This document shows positions 45,099-53,835 of a stretch of 64,000 bases of DNA, in pieces; position 1 is the stretch's first letter; every line of letters begins with the position of its first letter. The DNA is from JAJDTQ01 sp963422385 (GTDB lineage: Bacteria; Desulfobacterota; Binatia; UBA9968; JAJDTQ01). Both the position numbers and the translations under genes were made by a program. The notes under the pieces were generated by a model that saw nothing but the letters and a program-made list of their open reading frames with translations, had not been told where the DNA came from and ran no database searches. The stretch spans positions 496,001 to 560,000 of the forward strand of contig OY729432.1 of assembly GCA_963422385.1 (NCBI GenBank). The letters are read 5' to 3'.

Positions 45099-45920
45099 TC
45101 AGGCAAGAAGGCCCTCGATCGGACTCGAGGCCGTGGCGTAGAGTTTCTTGGGAATGCGGCCGGCCAGGAATGCCTTGCGACCGGCCTCGACGGCCTGCTT
45201 CATGGCGTCAGCCATGAGAATGGGGTCCCTGGCGCCGGCGATGGCGGTGTTCATGAGCACGCCGTCACAGCCCATCTCCATAACGATGGCCGCGTCCGAC
45301 GCCGTGCCCACGCCGGCGTCCACGATGACCGGGATGGACACGTTCTCCTGGATGATGCGGATGTTGTAGGGATTGCGGATGCCCAGGCCCGAGCCGATGG
45401 GCGCGGCCAGAGGCATGACCGCGGCGCAGCCCATGTCCTCGAGCTTTCTGGCGGTGACCACGTCGTCGCTGATGTACGGCAGCACCGTAAAGCCGTCCTC
45501 CACCAGCAGCCGCGCGGCCTCCAGGGTGCCCGGCGTGTCGGGGAACAGAGTCTTGTCGTCGCCGATGACCTCGAGCTTGACCATGTCGCCGACCCCGGCC
45601 TCCCGGGCCAGGCGGCAGGTGCGCACGGCTTCGTCCGGCGTGTAGCAGCCCGCGGTGTTGGGAAGGATGGTGAACTTCTTGGGGTCCAGATAATCCAGCA
45701 GGTTTTCCCGGTCCCGGTAGACGATATCGACCCGCCTTACCGCCACCGTGACGATCTCCGCCCCGGAAACCTCGATGGCCTTGCGGGTCTCCTCGAAGTC
45801 GCGGTACTTCCCCGTGCCGACGATCAGCCGCGACCGGTACTCTTTCCCCGCCAGCCGCAGGCAGTCGGATGCTGCTGCGTCCGGGACTTGGGTTGTGGGT
45901 TGGGTCATGACTTCATCCAC
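45099..45920 (-). CDS. thiG: Thiazole synthase
   Basis: A 273-residue ThiG, which builds the thiazole ring from deoxyxylulose phosphate, dehydroglycine and ThiS thiocarboxylate. The active-site Lys lies in LIVGTGKYRDFEET. Later blocks include TVAVRRVDI, ILPNTAGCYTPDEAVRT and the phosphate loop VDAGVGTASDAAIVMEMGCD. GTG 45920 overlaps the end of thiS by eight bases; ATG 45908 is the alternative start. Overlap with thiS fits equimolar production of the two partners. Confidence 0.95.
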   Translation of the reverse strand: MDEVMTQPTTQVPDAAASDCLRLAGKEYRSRLIVGTGKYRDFEETRKAIEVSGAEIVTVAVRRVDIVYRDRENLLDYLDPKKFTILPNTAGCYTPDEAVRTCRLAREAGVGDMVKLEVIGDDKTLFPDTPGTLEAARLLVEDGFTVLPYISDDVVTARKLEDMGCAAVMPLAAPIGSGLGIRNPYNIRIIQENVSIPVIVDAGVGTASDAAIVMEMGCDGVLMNTAIAGARDPILMADAMKQAVEAGRKAFLAGRIPKKLYATASSPIEGLLA

Positions 45921-46113
45921 CGCCGACGAATTGAACGATCTCTACCTCGTCGCCCTGTTTCAGGTGCGTGCCGCCGTGTGCGTCTCGCGAGAGAACCTCG
46001 GCGTTGACCTCGACCACCACACGCCCGGGCCGGAGCTCCAGGTCCTCCAGTAGTTGAGCGACGCTGATGTCCGTCGCCACTTCGCTATCCTTGCCGTTGA
46101 TACGGATGACCAC
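45913..46113 (-). CDS. thiS: Sulfur-carrier protein ThiS
   Basis: A 66-residue ubiquitin-like carrier starting at GTG 46113 (VVIRINGKDSEV). It ends in FVGGG, giving the C-terminal Gly-Gly that is adenylated and thiocarboxylated. The middle VAQLLEDLELRPGRVVVEVN is typical. The stop codon overlaps the thiG start. It is too embedded in a longer open frame to be seen at once, since that frame runs antiparallel logic with the upstream FAH gene region but shares no function. Confidence 0.92.
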   Translation of the reverse strand: MVIRINGKDSEVATDISVAQLLEDLELRPGRVVVEVNAEVLSRDAHGGTHLKQGDEVEIVQFVGGG

Positions 46114-46190
46114 CAGGAAATCCCCGCAGGTCGTGTCTCGAGGGCACGGGGCGGGTTTGACCCCCGCCTTGGGGACGCCAACCACCCTCA

Positions 46191-47138
46191 CTAGCGGGCG
46201 GCAGCGATCTTGACCTCCAGGACGCCAATGCCGTCCACTTCCCCTTCCACCTTGTCCCCGGGGTGGAGGAATATGGGCGGAGTCCGGGCGAAGCCTACCC
46301 CCGAGGGTGTTCCGGTGCTGATGATGTCGCCGGGTTCCAGGGTCAGGCCGTGGGACAGTGACTCGATGGTCGTGGGGATGTCGAAGATCATGTCGCGCGT
46401 GTTGCCGTCCTGCATGGTCTCGCCGTTGACGCGGCACTGGAGCCTGACGCTCTTCGGGTCGGGCATGGCGCTTTTGTGAACGATGCTGGGTCCCAGCGGG
46501 CAGAAAGTGTCCAGAGACTTGCCCTTCCACCACTGAAGGTGCCGGCGCTGGAGGTCGCGGGCGGTCATGTCCAGGCAAACCGTGTAACCGAAGATGTAGT
46601 CGTTGGCCTTGGCCCGAGGAATGTTCCTTCCCTTTTTGCCGATGACCACGGCCAGCTCCACCTCCCAGTCGATCTTGTCGGTGGCCGAATGCGCCAGCAC
46701 CCGGCCCTGATCGCCGATGACGGCGGTGGACGGCTTGGTGAAGAACACCGGCGCCTGGGGTGTGCTGAGCTTGATGTCCCGAACCCGGTCGCCTTCGTCG
46801 ATATGCTCCTGATAGTTGACCCCCAGGCAAATGACGTTCTTTCGCGGCACGGGGATCGGCGCCAGCAGCCGGGTGCGATTGCGTTTCACCAGCATTCCCG
46901 CCTGGGCGAGTCTCCGGGCGCCCTTGGAATCCAGTCCCTCGACGTACCGGGCCGCCTTCTTTGCCGTGGCGACGGCCTTGGCGCCTGCCTCGATGAAGGT
47001 CTGCATGCTGTCCAGATACGCGACGGTGCTCCCCGGGAGATAGCGCTTGCCGACCTCTTGCAGATCGACGATCTGATCCTCCTCAATCATCATCCCGAGC
47101 CGGGTCTTGCTACGAAAACTGTACGTGACGAAGCGCAT
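46191..47138 (-). CDS. Fumarylacetoacetate hydrolase (FAH)-family protein
   Basis: A 315-residue FAH-domain enzyme. Metal ligands are the E-x-E in DWEVELAVVIGKKGR and the later Asp in GYTVCLDMTARDLQ. Other motifs include NVICLGVNYQEHIDEG, FTKPSTAVIGD and DIISTGTPSGVGFART. ATG 47138 has GGAGG at better spacing than ATG 47147. Members hydrolyse or decarboxylate beta-diketo acids, for example in aromatic catabolism. It precedes thiS by 77 bp, but a functional link is not evident. Confidence 0.94.
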   Translation of the reverse strand: MRFVTYSFRSKTRLGMMIEEDQIVDLQEVGKRYLPGSTVAYLDSMQTFIEAGAKAVATAKKAARYVEGLDSKGARRLAQAGMLVKRNRTRLLAPIPVPRKNVICLGVNYQEHIDEGDRVRDIKLSTPQAPVFFTKPSTAVIGDQGRVLAHSATDKIDWEVELAVVIGKKGRNIPRAKANDYIFGYTVCLDMTARDLQRRHLQWWKGKSLDTFCPLGPSIVHKSAMPDPKSVRLQCRVNGETMQDGNTRDMIFDIPTTIESLSHGLTLEPGDIISTGTPSGVGFARTPPIFLHPGDKVEGEVDGIGVLEVKIAAAR

Positions 47139-47355
47139 CGACGACATCCCCTCCGCTTGCGGTGCGGGGCTTTCCCGCTCTCTGTCTCTCTGGAAACAAG
47201 CGCTCTGAGAAAAAACGCCATATTTTCATAGAGAAGCGCCGTACCGTTGTCAACCCACCGGCCCCGCCCGGGTCCACGGCGTCATGAAATTGCGCGGCCG
47301 GGTCGGTGGTGTTACCTTTTCAGGTGTGAAGAGAGCCAAGCGACAGCATACGATC

Positions 47356-47553
47356 ATGGAGGTGGGGGACCGCGTTCTGGTGAAGGGGGACTTGCGCAGG
47401 CATGTCATGCTGGTAGCCAGGGTGGACGTTCCCCACTCGACGCAGAAGGTCTTTCTCTCGCAGTCGGGCGGGGATTTCACGGTGGGCCTGAAGATCTGGA
47501 GATCGGACTACACCTGGAGCGAGAAGAACCAGATGTGGGTGTCAAAACGTTGA
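47356..47553 (+). CDS. Small unknown beta-rich protein
   Basis: A 65-residue protein from ATG 47356 (MEVGDRVLVKGDLRRHVMLV); a longer start at 47284 is possible. It contains alternating hydrophobic residues (RVDVPHSTQKVFLSQ) and ends WSEKNQMWVSKR. It has the look of a small SH3-like or KOW-like fold. It lies 22 bp before holA and might be on the same transcript. Confidence 0.45.
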   Translation: MEVGDRVLVKGDLRRHVMLVARVDVPHSTQKVFLSQSGGDFTVGLKIWRSDYTWSEKNQMWVSKR

Positions 47554-47575
47554 CAGCCCTCCGCCGGCTTGATGA

Positions 47576-48892
47576 ATGGCACAAGACCTGGAAGCGCTCC
47601 TGAAGGGCCTCCGCGAAGGCGGCGGGCCGACAATCATCCTGCTGCATGGCGACGAGTTTCTCGTCCGCGGAGCAAGCCGCGCCATTCTGGACCTCATCGC
47701 CGCTGACGCCGACCGCGCCCTCGGCACCTCGATATTCGACGGCCGATCCACGTCATGGGACGAGATCGAAGCCGCCCTCATGACTCCATCCCTTTTCGTC
47801 CCCGCCTGCACCGTGGTGGTGGAAAACGTTCCCTGGTTCGCTCCCGCCGAGCGCAAGGTGGATCTGCTGGACAAGTCCCTGAGTCTCTGGGAGGAGGGTC
47901 AGCGTGACGAGAGCGGGCGCGCCTTTATGGCCTTGCTGCGATCGGAGGGGTGGACGCGGAAGCAGTGGCTGGAAGCGGGGGACGCGTCGGAATTGGCTGG
48001 TACCCTCAAGGATTACCGGGCGCATGCACGGGAGATCCAGGCCGTATGGCAACACTGCCGCGAGCAGAATCTCCTTCCCGGAAATCCCAAGGTCGACGAG
48101 CAGGGCCGGATCCTGAAACTCCTGGAGCGTGGGCTGCCCGACGGCTCCCGCCTGCTGCTGCTGGCGCCCCAGGTGGACAAGCGCGGGCGCGGCTACAAGC
48201 AGTTGAGCCGCCAGGGCTGCGTCATCGACCGGTCGGTGGAACGAGAACGGAACGGGAGCATCCGCCGGGAGTCCCTCGCCGCCTTCCTCGATCAGGGCCT
48301 CCGGCGGGCACGCAAGAAGATCGATCCTCGGGCCCGGGACGCGGTGCTGTCCCGGTGCGGCAATGAGCTATGGGCCGTCCACCAGGAGATCGAGAAGCTG
48401 CTGCTGTACGTCGGGGAAGCGGACACGGTGGGCGTTTTCGACGTCGAGGAGATCTTCACGGACCAGTCGGAGAGCTGGGTGTTCGACCTGACGGATTCCC
48501 TGGGGCAAAAGGATGCACTCCAGGCTCTGGGCTTTCTGAGGCGCCTCATGGCCAACGGGGAGTATCCGCTGCGGATGCTGGGCGCCATCGCCAGCCAGGT
48601 GCGCCGCCTCCTCAGCGCCCGGCAGCTCCTGGACCATGAACTCGCCAGGGTCTGGCGCCGGCGCATGTCCTACACCGAGTTCCAGCAACGGGTTCCCGCC
48701 GATACCGAAGGGCTCCCCACCAAGAGCCCCTACGTCAACTACCTGACCTTGCAGCGGGCGGAGAGGTTCACCCTTCCCGAGCTCAAGGGATTCCTCCGGT
48801 TGATCCAGGAGACCGATGCCCGCCTCAAGTCGTCCGGCCACCAACCCCAGGCCGTCATGGAACGGCTGATCCTGGAAATGTGCCGCCCGTGA
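47576..48892 (+). CDS. holA: DNA polymerase III delta subunit
   Basis: A 438-residue clamp-loader delta subunit. The N-terminal P-loop-like region (LLHGDEFLVRGASRAILDLI) and the C-terminal collar (RRLMANGEYPLRMLGAIASQVRRL) are recognisable. Typical HolA has about 340 residues. The excess seems to lie in an insertion around residues 105-195, reading RSEGWTRKQWLEAGD and AREIQAVWQHCREQNLLPG. The insertion is hydrophilic and could be a lineage-specific domain. An OB-fold membrane protein gene follows. Confidence 0.9.
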   Translation: MAQDLEALLKGLREGGGPTIILLHGDEFLVRGASRAILDLIAADADRALGTSIFDGRSTSWDEIEAALMTPSLFVPACTVVVENVPWFAPAERKVDLLDKSLSLWEEGQRDESGRAFMALLRSEGWTRKQWLEAGDASELAGTLKDYRAHAREIQAVWQHCREQNLLPGNPKVDEQGRILKLLERGLPDGSRLLLLAPQVDKRGRGYKQLSRQGCVIDRSVERERNGSIRRESLAAFLDQGLRRARKKIDPRARDAVLSRCGNELWAVHQEIEKLLLYVGEADTVGVFDVEEIFTDQSESWVFDLTDSLGQKDALQALGFLRRLMANGEYPLRMLGAIASQVRRLLSARQLLDHELARVWRRRMSYTEFQQRVPADTEGLPTKSPYVNYLTLQRAERFTLPELKGFLRLIQETDARLKSSGHQPQAVMERLILEMCRP

Positions 48893-48975
48893 ACGGGCAG
48901 GACGTACCATCATCGCTAAAGATCCCGTCGGTCCTGCCGATACCTTACCCTGTGGTGCAGGAGTCGAGTCGAGGT

Positions 48976-49449
48976 ATGGCGCGAGGTTTCTTGCAGCGGT
49001 TTTCCGTTCTGTGGGCGACACTTCTGCTGTGGGCGTTCCTTTTCGGTTTCTTCGTCCATCTCCTGTACGGACGTTGGATCGGACCGATGCCGTGCGTGGA
49101 TCCGCCGGCCGGGGCTTCATCCGCCACGGGCGACCTTCCGGTGGTGGACGTGATGGAAGTGGAGAGGCTCCAGGAACTGGCGGGCGTGCTTGCGCGGGTC
49201 CGCGGCCGGGTCCACCGCGTGGGCCACTCGTCCAGGAGCAACACCTACTTCCTGGACTTCGGCCCTTCCCGGTCGGCTTTCACCGCCGTCATCTTCTCCT
49301 CCGCGGTAGACGCCTTCCTGCGCGAGAACGCCCACCCGAACCAGTTCCAGGGGCAGGAAGTGGAGATCACCGGTCGGATCAAGGACGATCCCAAGTACGG
49401 GCTGGAGATGATTCTGGAGAGCCCGGCGCAGATCAAGGCCGTGCCTTGA
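48976..49449 (+). CDS. Membrane-anchored OB-fold protein
   Basis: A 157-residue protein from ATG 48976. One N-terminal membrane helix (VLWATLLLWAFLFGFFVHLL) is followed by a soluble domain with GRVHRVGHSSRSNTYFLDFG, FTAVIFSSAV and GQEVEITGRIKDD. This is the pattern of small OB-fold nucleic-acid-binding domains associated with nucleases. No catalytic residues are visible. The upstream frame overlaps holA and is not needed. Confidence 0.7.
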   Translation: MARGFLQRFSVLWATLLLWAFLFGFFVHLLYGRWIGPMPCVDPPAGASSATGDLPVVDVMEVERLQELAGVLARVRGRVHRVGHSSRSNTYFLDFGPSRSAFTAVIFSSAVDAFLRENAHPNQFQGQEVEITGRIKDDPKYGLEMILESPAQIKAVP

Positions 49450-49606
49450 TCCGTGGAGGAACCGGGACTTCCAACAGCCGCGAAGGTGCTTGCCATCATG
49501 GGTTCCGTTCAGTTAGACGAGAGAGTACAGGCGCGGCAACGAGAAGAATAAGCGTGGGTTCAAGGACTTTGAAGTCATTGATTGATCTGATGGAACGAAT
49601 ACGCCG

Positions 49607-49882
49607 ATGTCTGTATACGCCATAGTCCTGCTCGAACCCAATTCCGAGGTGGCCGGTCAGATCCGCAAGAATTTTCCGGGGTATTACCAATACAACCCGA
49701 CGTTGTTTCTCGTGGAGGCAGACACTCTCGCGGAAAACGTGGCGACATCTGCGGGCATAAAGGGGGATAAGCGAATTCAGGACGCGTCAGGATTCGTCAT
49801 CAGGCTGGAAGAGTTTTCATACTCGGGATACACTTCGCGCTCGCTTTGGGAATGGCTGAGGGAAGTCGAGAAAAGGGCATGA
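49607..49882 (+). CDS. Small unknown cytosolic protein, first of a pair
   Basis: A 91-residue protein (MSVYAIVLLEPNSEVAGQIR) without membrane segments or cysteines. Its stop overlaps the next start by ATGA, so the two are coupled. I recall similar unnamed pairs in other bacteria but no function. Confidence 0.65.
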   Translation: MSVYAIVLLEPNSEVAGQIRKNFPGYYQYNPTLFLVEADTLAENVATSAGIKGDKRIQDASGFVIRLEEFSYSGYTSRSLWEWLREVEKRA

Positions 49883-50121
49883 GCGCCGAATCTCATTTGG
49901 AGGCTGTTCCTGACCCGCCCGGCTCAGAGAGCGGTGGTAGAGGTGGTGGCGGCGGGAACTTCGAGACTCGGCTCGCCCGAGTGGAAACGCATCTCCAGTA
50001 CCTTGCTACCAAAGAGGACATCCAGAAACTGAAGGTATGGTGGCTGTGTGGGATCATCGCCGGTATGGGCTTGGCGGCCACCGTTGCATTGGCTATCCTA
50101 AGGCTTTTTACACCCTCTTGA
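49879..50121 (+). CDS. Small protein with coiled coil and C-terminal membrane anchor, second of a pair
   Basis: An 80-residue protein whose start overlaps the previous stop. After a Gly-rich stretch there is a short coiled coil (TRLARVETHLQYLATKEDIQ) and one C-terminal membrane helix (LCGIIAGMGLAATVALAILRLF). This layout is like hemolysin XhlA-type or small tail-anchored proteins. Together with its partner it might form a regulatory pair. Confidence 0.65.
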   Translation: MSAESHLEAVPDPPGSESGGRGGGGGNFETRLARVETHLQYLATKEDIQKLKVWWLCGIIAGMGLAATVALAILRLFTPS

Positions 50122-50162
50122 AATGACATGTGGGTAAGGACACGACGTCAAGCGAGCGGGTC

Positions 50163-50369
50163 ATGCAATGCCCTGCGGACAAGCTTGTAGTCATGGGAAA
50201 ACAGCCACAGCAACGCTGCATGGTGTGCGCCAGGGTCGCCCCGCTGAGCGGTGGCATCTGCCAGCCCTGCAACGAGAAGATTCGCGCCCAGGCCCAGGGA
50301 AGCCAGCGGGACACTCGCGACCGCTCCGACCGGGAATTGCGGAAGCACGGGGTCAAACCGGAGAAATAG
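50163..50369 (+). CDS. Small zinc-ribbon-like protein
   Basis: A 68-residue protein with CMVCARVAPLSGGICQPCN, a CxxC...CxxC zinc-ribbon-like module. The tail is hydrophilic and basic. The start is uncertain (GTG 50130, ATG 50163 or ATG 50193). Related small proteins are usually unnamed. Confidence 0.55.
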   Translation: MQCPADKLVVMGKQPQQRCMVCARVAPLSGGICQPCNEKIRAQAQGSQRDTRDRSDRELRKHGVKPEK

Positions 50370-50419
50370 CGATACGACCCGGCCACCGGAGTCATGGTAC
50401 AGGCCACCAGGCGGCGCGG

Positions 50420-51001
50420 ATGACGGGGAATCCACGACACTTCGAATCCATCGGCAACCGGCTGGGATTCCGCGCGGAACCTTCGGGCAGCCACGAGCTC
50501 GATCTGGTCTGGCGTGGCGGTCGTTTTCCGGCCTTGCTGTGCCTCGGTATCGCCGCTTTTCTGCTGCTGCTCTCGGTGCCGGTATTCCTCGCCATCCTCG
50601 CAAAGGGTCTCGACAGCGCGGTAGGAAACCTGTGGTACTTTCCGGCCATGAACCTCGTGCTGTTCGGGGTCGCTCTGTTCCTGCTGACCCTCAAGCGGGA
50701 GATACGGATCGACCGGCGTGCCGGCGAGGTGTACATGAGCCGAAGCAGCCTGTTGATGCGCCGCCGATTGATCGTGGCGTTCGACGAGGTCCGGGCCCTG
50801 AGGGTGAGCGACGATCAGGTGTACAGTGGCTTCGCCGTGGCCGGTTCGACGGCCGGACAGAAGTCATTTCCCGCCCGTTCCCTCCGTCTGCTCCTTGCCG
50901 GCTCGCAGTCGGTGCTGCTTGACAGGGGCGGGGGAAAGCGGCTTGATGCGCTCGCGGCGCGCATCGCCGGCTTCATGGACAAACCGGTGGAAGGAGCCTG
51001 A
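50420..51001 (+). CDS. Two-helix membrane protein with PH-like C-terminal domain
   Basis: A 193-residue protein from ATG 50420. Two membrane segments (ALLCLGIAAFLLLLSVPVFL and WYFPAMNLVLFGVALFLLTL) are followed by a beta-rich region reading REIRIDRRAGEVYMSRSSLL and IVAFDEVRALRVSDD, typical of bacterial membrane proteins with PH-like domains. Function unknown. Confidence 0.65.
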   Translation: MTGNPRHFESIGNRLGFRAEPSGSHELDLVWRGGRFPALLCLGIAAFLLLLSVPVFLAILAKGLDSAVGNLWYFPAMNLVLFGVALFLLTLKREIRIDRRAGEVYMSRSSLLMRRRLIVAFDEVRALRVSDDQVYSGFAVAGSTAGQKSFPARSLRLLLAGSQSVLLDRGGGKRLDALAARIAGFMDKPVEGA

Positions 51002-51105
51002 GCCGGGATTGCACTTTAACTCGAATCTTCCTATAACAGAGCGGCGTCCGGGTATCATCACAGACCCCGCCAAGTAACAAATCTCACGATCGGAGACGGA
51101 TTTTC

Positions 51106-51573
51106 ATGGACAAGAAGATCAAGTTTCGCGTCAACGGGACGGAGCACGAAATGGAAGTGCCCACCAACCGGTTGCTGGTGGACCTGCTCCGGTACGATCT
51201 GGGCCTCACGGGGACCAAGGAAGGCTGCAGCGTCGGCGTGTGCGGCGCGTGCACGGTGCTCATCGACGGAGAGATGGTGAGCTCGTGTCTGGCCCTGGCG
51301 GTATTCGCCGACGGCCACGACGTCACCACGGTGGAGGGCTTGGCCCGGGACGGCGAGCTTCACCCGGTGCAGCAGAGCTTCATCCGCTACGGCGGCTTCC
51401 AGTGCGGCATCTGCACGCCGGGACAGGTGGTGGCGGCCAAGGCGTTGCTGGACCGCAACCCCAAGCCCGACGAGGAAGAGATCAAGGATTGGATGATGGG
51501 GAACCTGTGCCGTTGCACCGGCTACTACAAGATCATCGAGTCCATCGAGAAGGCGCACGAGTTCGCCAAGTAA
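51106..51573 (+). CDS. [2Fe-2S] (S) subunit of a molybdenum-hydroxylase-family system
   Basis: A 155-residue CoxS-type protein with two [2Fe-2S] motifs: CSVGVCGACTVLIDG with VSSCLALA, and CGICTPGQVV with NLCRCTGY. It begins a plus-strand S-M-G gene set. No catalytic large subunit gene is adjacent in either direction, which is unusual. It is clearly distinct from the other S subunit in the window. Confidence 0.94.
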   Translation: MDKKIKFRVNGTEHEMEVPTNRLLVDLLRYDLGLTGTKEGCSVGVCGACTVLIDGEMVSSCLALAVFADGHDVTTVEGLARDGELHPVQQSFIRYGGFQCGICTPGQVVAAKALLDRNPKPDEEEIKDWMMGNLCRCTGYYKIIESIEKAHEFAK

Positions 51574-51584
51574 GGGGTTGAGGA

Positions 51585-52451
51585 ATGATTGCTTTTGAAT
51601 ATCGCACTCCGGGAAGCCTCGAAGAGGCCTACGCGGACCTGAAGGAACTCGGTTCCGACGGCAAGCTCATCGCGGGCGGCACCGCGTTGGTGATCATGAT
51701 GAAGCAGCAGCTCCTGCAGCCGAGTTGTGTCATCAGCCTGCGTAACGTGGCGGGCCTGAGCGACGTGTCGGAAAACAACGGCAGCGTGCGCATCGGCGGT
51801 CTCGTGAGCCACGCGGCGCTGGACGCCTCCGCGGTGGTGCAGGGCAAGCTGCCGATGCTGGGCGCGACCTATCACCACGTGGCCACGCAGCGGGTGCGCA
51901 CCATGGCCACGGTGGGCGGCGGTCTGGCCCACGCCGACCCCAACCAGGATCCCCCGCCGTCCTTCATCGCCCTGGGCGCCAGCTTCGAGTTGAGTTCCGC
52001 CGGCGGCAGCCGCACGGTGGCGGCCGAGGATTTCTTCAGCGACTACTATGAAACCGTGCTGGAGCCGGAGGAGATCGTCACCGGCGTGAACGTGCCGTTG
52101 ATGGCGGCCAACAGCAGCGGAGCCTATCTCAAGTTCCTGCCGCGTTCGGCGGACGACTACGCCACCGTAAGCGCGGCCGCCGTGGTTACGCTCGATGCCG
52201 CCAAGACCACGATCCGGGACGTTCGCATCGCCATGGGCAGCGTCAACACCACGCCCGTCCGCGCCACCGCCGCCGAGGCCGTGCTCAAGGGGCAGCCGGT
52301 GAAGCCCGATGGGCTTCGCGAAGCCGGGGAAAAAGCCAGGGAGCACACCGACCCGGTCAGCGATTTCCGTGGTTCGGGCTCCTACAAGACACAGATGGCC
52401 GCCGTGTTCGTCAAGCGAGCACTCGAGCGCGCCATCGCCAACGCGGCCTGA
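51585..52451 (+). CDS. FAD-binding (M) subunit of a molybdenum-hydroxylase-family system
   Basis: A 288-residue CoxM-type flavoprotein. FAD loops are AGGTALVIMMKQQLLQP (near residue 30) and TVGGGLAHADPNQD (near residue 107). It follows the S subunit by 11 bp and precedes the CoxG-like gene by 27 bp. Length is normal. Confidence 0.93.
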   Translation: MIAFEYRTPGSLEEAYADLKELGSDGKLIAGGTALVIMMKQQLLQPSCVISLRNVAGLSDVSENNGSVRIGGLVSHAALDASAVVQGKLPMLGATYHHVATQRVRTMATVGGGLAHADPNQDPPPSFIALGASFELSSAGGSRTVAAEDFFSDYYETVLEPEEIVTGVNVPLMAANSSGAYLKFLPRSADDYATVSAAAVVTLDAAKTTIRDVRIAMGSVNTTPVRATAAEAVLKGQPVKPDGLREAGEKAREHTDPVSDFRGSGSYKTQMAAVFVKRALERAIANAA

Positions 52452-52478
52452 TCATTAGCGTCGGAAGGGGAGGATAGA

Positions 52479-52931
52479 GTGAAATTCAGTCAAAGTGCGA
52501 TGGTGCCAGCGGGACGGGAGCCTCTGTGGGAGCTTCTCATGGACATTCCCAGGGTCGCCACCTGCCTGCCGGGCGTCGAGGGAGTCGAGCAGGTCGACGG
52601 CGAGACCTACCAGGGAACCCTGAAGGTTCGTGTAGGCCCCATCTCGTTGAGCCTGCAAGGCAAGATCGTCCTGGAAGAAAAGAATCAGGATGACTGGCGT
52701 GCGGCGCTCCGGGCCGAGGCCGAAGACCGGCGGGTGGCCGGCGCCATGCGCGGCAAGTCCACCATGGAGCTCAAGGAGCTGAGCGTCGGCGAGACCGAGC
52801 TCACGGTGGAGACCGACGTTAACATCCTAGGCAAGATCGGCGAGTTCGGCCAGCCCATCATCCGCAAGAAGGCCGATCAGATGCTTACCAAATTCATCGA
52901 CAACATCAAGAAGGAGCTCGCCGCGAACTAG
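52479..52931 (+). CDS. CoxG-like SRPBCC-domain protein
   Basis: A 150-residue SRPBCC (START-like) protein related to carbon monoxide dehydrogenase subunit G. It shows PLWELLMDIPRVATCLPGVEG and TLKVRVGPISLSLQGKI, both typical, and IGEFGQPIIRKKADQML near the end. GTG 52479 has GGGGAGGATA upstream. In CO dehydrogenase clusters CoxG helps attach the enzyme to the membrane. Here it closes the S-M-G set. Confidence 0.92.
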   Translation: MKFSQSAMVPAGREPLWELLMDIPRVATCLPGVEGVEQVDGETYQGTLKVRVGPISLSLQGKIVLEEKNQDDWRAALRAEAEDRRVAGAMRGKSTMELKELSVGETELTVETDVNILGKIGEFGQPIIRKKADQMLTKFIDNIKKELAAN

Positions 52932-53025
52932 CGTGGTGTCCTGAAGTTCGTATGTTCTTGAAACGAGCGGGTGGGCGGTAGATGGAAAGACTACTGGCCA
53001 CCCGTTTGCGCTTGGGGTCCAAGAC

Positions 53026-53475
53026 ATGGGTCGAGGTTCCGTGAAGCCAATTCTGGTATCCTTCATGCTATTGCTTCCTGCCCTGGCATTCGCGGACCAT
53101 GAGCTTGAGAACCGCGATCTCCGCAAAGGGCGGGCGCTCTACGCCGAGCACTGTGCTTCCTGTCACGGGGCCAGACTTGAGGGTCAACCGAACTGGCGGC
53201 GAGCCGGGAAGGACGGAATCAGGCCGGCCCCGCCGCATGACGAGACCGGCCATACCTGGCATCATGACAACCAGTATCTCTTCGACTACACCAAATTCGG
53301 CGGAAAGGCCCTGTTCGAGGCACGTGGCCTGCCCGAAATCGAAAGCGGCATGTCCGGATTCGCTGACGCCCTGACCGACGACGCGATCCGGGACATTCTG
53401 GCGTATATCCGCTCCACCTGGTCGAACAGGATTCGCCGAATCCAGGCCACCACCAACCCGCGCCATGGGCGATGA
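53026..53475 (+). CDS. Exported c-type cytochrome
   Basis: A 149-residue protein with signal peptide (about 1-23, core ILVSFMLLLPALAFA) and one heme motif CASCH in ALYAEHCASCHGARLEGQ. A distal Met ligand is likely in ESGMSGFADAL, and DDAIRDILAYIRSTW is the usual C-terminal helix. Single-heme cytochromes of this kind accept electrons from periplasmic dehydrogenases or serve oxidases. It stands next to the decayed TA/transporter region. Confidence 0.92.
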   Translation: MGRGSVKPILVSFMLLLPALAFADHELENRDLRKGRALYAEHCASCHGARLEGQPNWRRAGKDGIRPAPPHDETGHTWHHDNQYLFDYTKFGGKALFEARGLPEIESGMSGFADALTDDAIRDILAYIRSTWSNRIRRIQATTNPRHGR

Positions 53476-53502
53476 CCGATTGGCGCCTGCGCGCCTTCCG
53501 GA

Positions 53503-53835
53503 TCAGCCGTCGCCCGGCTCTCGCATCCAGGCCGGAATACCCCGCGCCCCATGCAGCACGCGCCAGACATCGATTTCCGTCTCCCTCTCGACATGGAAAA
53601 CCAGATACGGAAACTTGCCGGCCGACCGAAAGCGCAGGCCGGGAATATCCAACTCATGCGCATGGCGGGGCGAGCCGCTCTCCGGCTGTTCGCCGATATG
53701 GCGGCGGACATCTTCCAGCGCGCCGACGAAGGAAAGCGCAACCGCCGGTCCCGCATCGGCCAGATAGTGATCGACCGCCTCTTCGATATCACGCCGTGCC
53801 CGCTCGCGCAGGACAACCGGTTGTTTGCCGCTCAC
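53503..53835 (-). CDS. parE: RelE/ParE-type toxin
   Basis: A 110-residue toxin from GTG 53835, overlapping the antitoxin stop by GTGA. It reads LRERARRDIEEAVDHYLADA, then FPYLVFHVERETEIDVWRVLHG, the usual ParE beta strands and C-terminal tail. The frame is complete. Its antitoxin gene is truncated at the 5' end, so an intact toxin without a functional antitoxin would normally be harmful unless it is silent or inactive. Confidence 0.85.
   Translation of the reverse strand: MSGKQPVVLRERARRDIEEAVDHYLADAGPAVALSFVGALEDVRRHIGEQPESGSPRHAHELDIPGLRFRSAGKFPYLVFHVERETEIDVWRVLHGARGIPAWMREPGDG

Noticed and set aside
46114..46190. Possible TPP riboswitch before thiS
   Set aside because: The conserved CUGAGA and ACCUGAUCUGG-type blocks were not found in this short gap.
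50168..51001. Long version of the two-helix membrane protein starting at 50168
   Set aside because: The first 84 residues overlap the zinc-ribbon gene in another frame and are unlike a protein; ATG 50420 is the better start.
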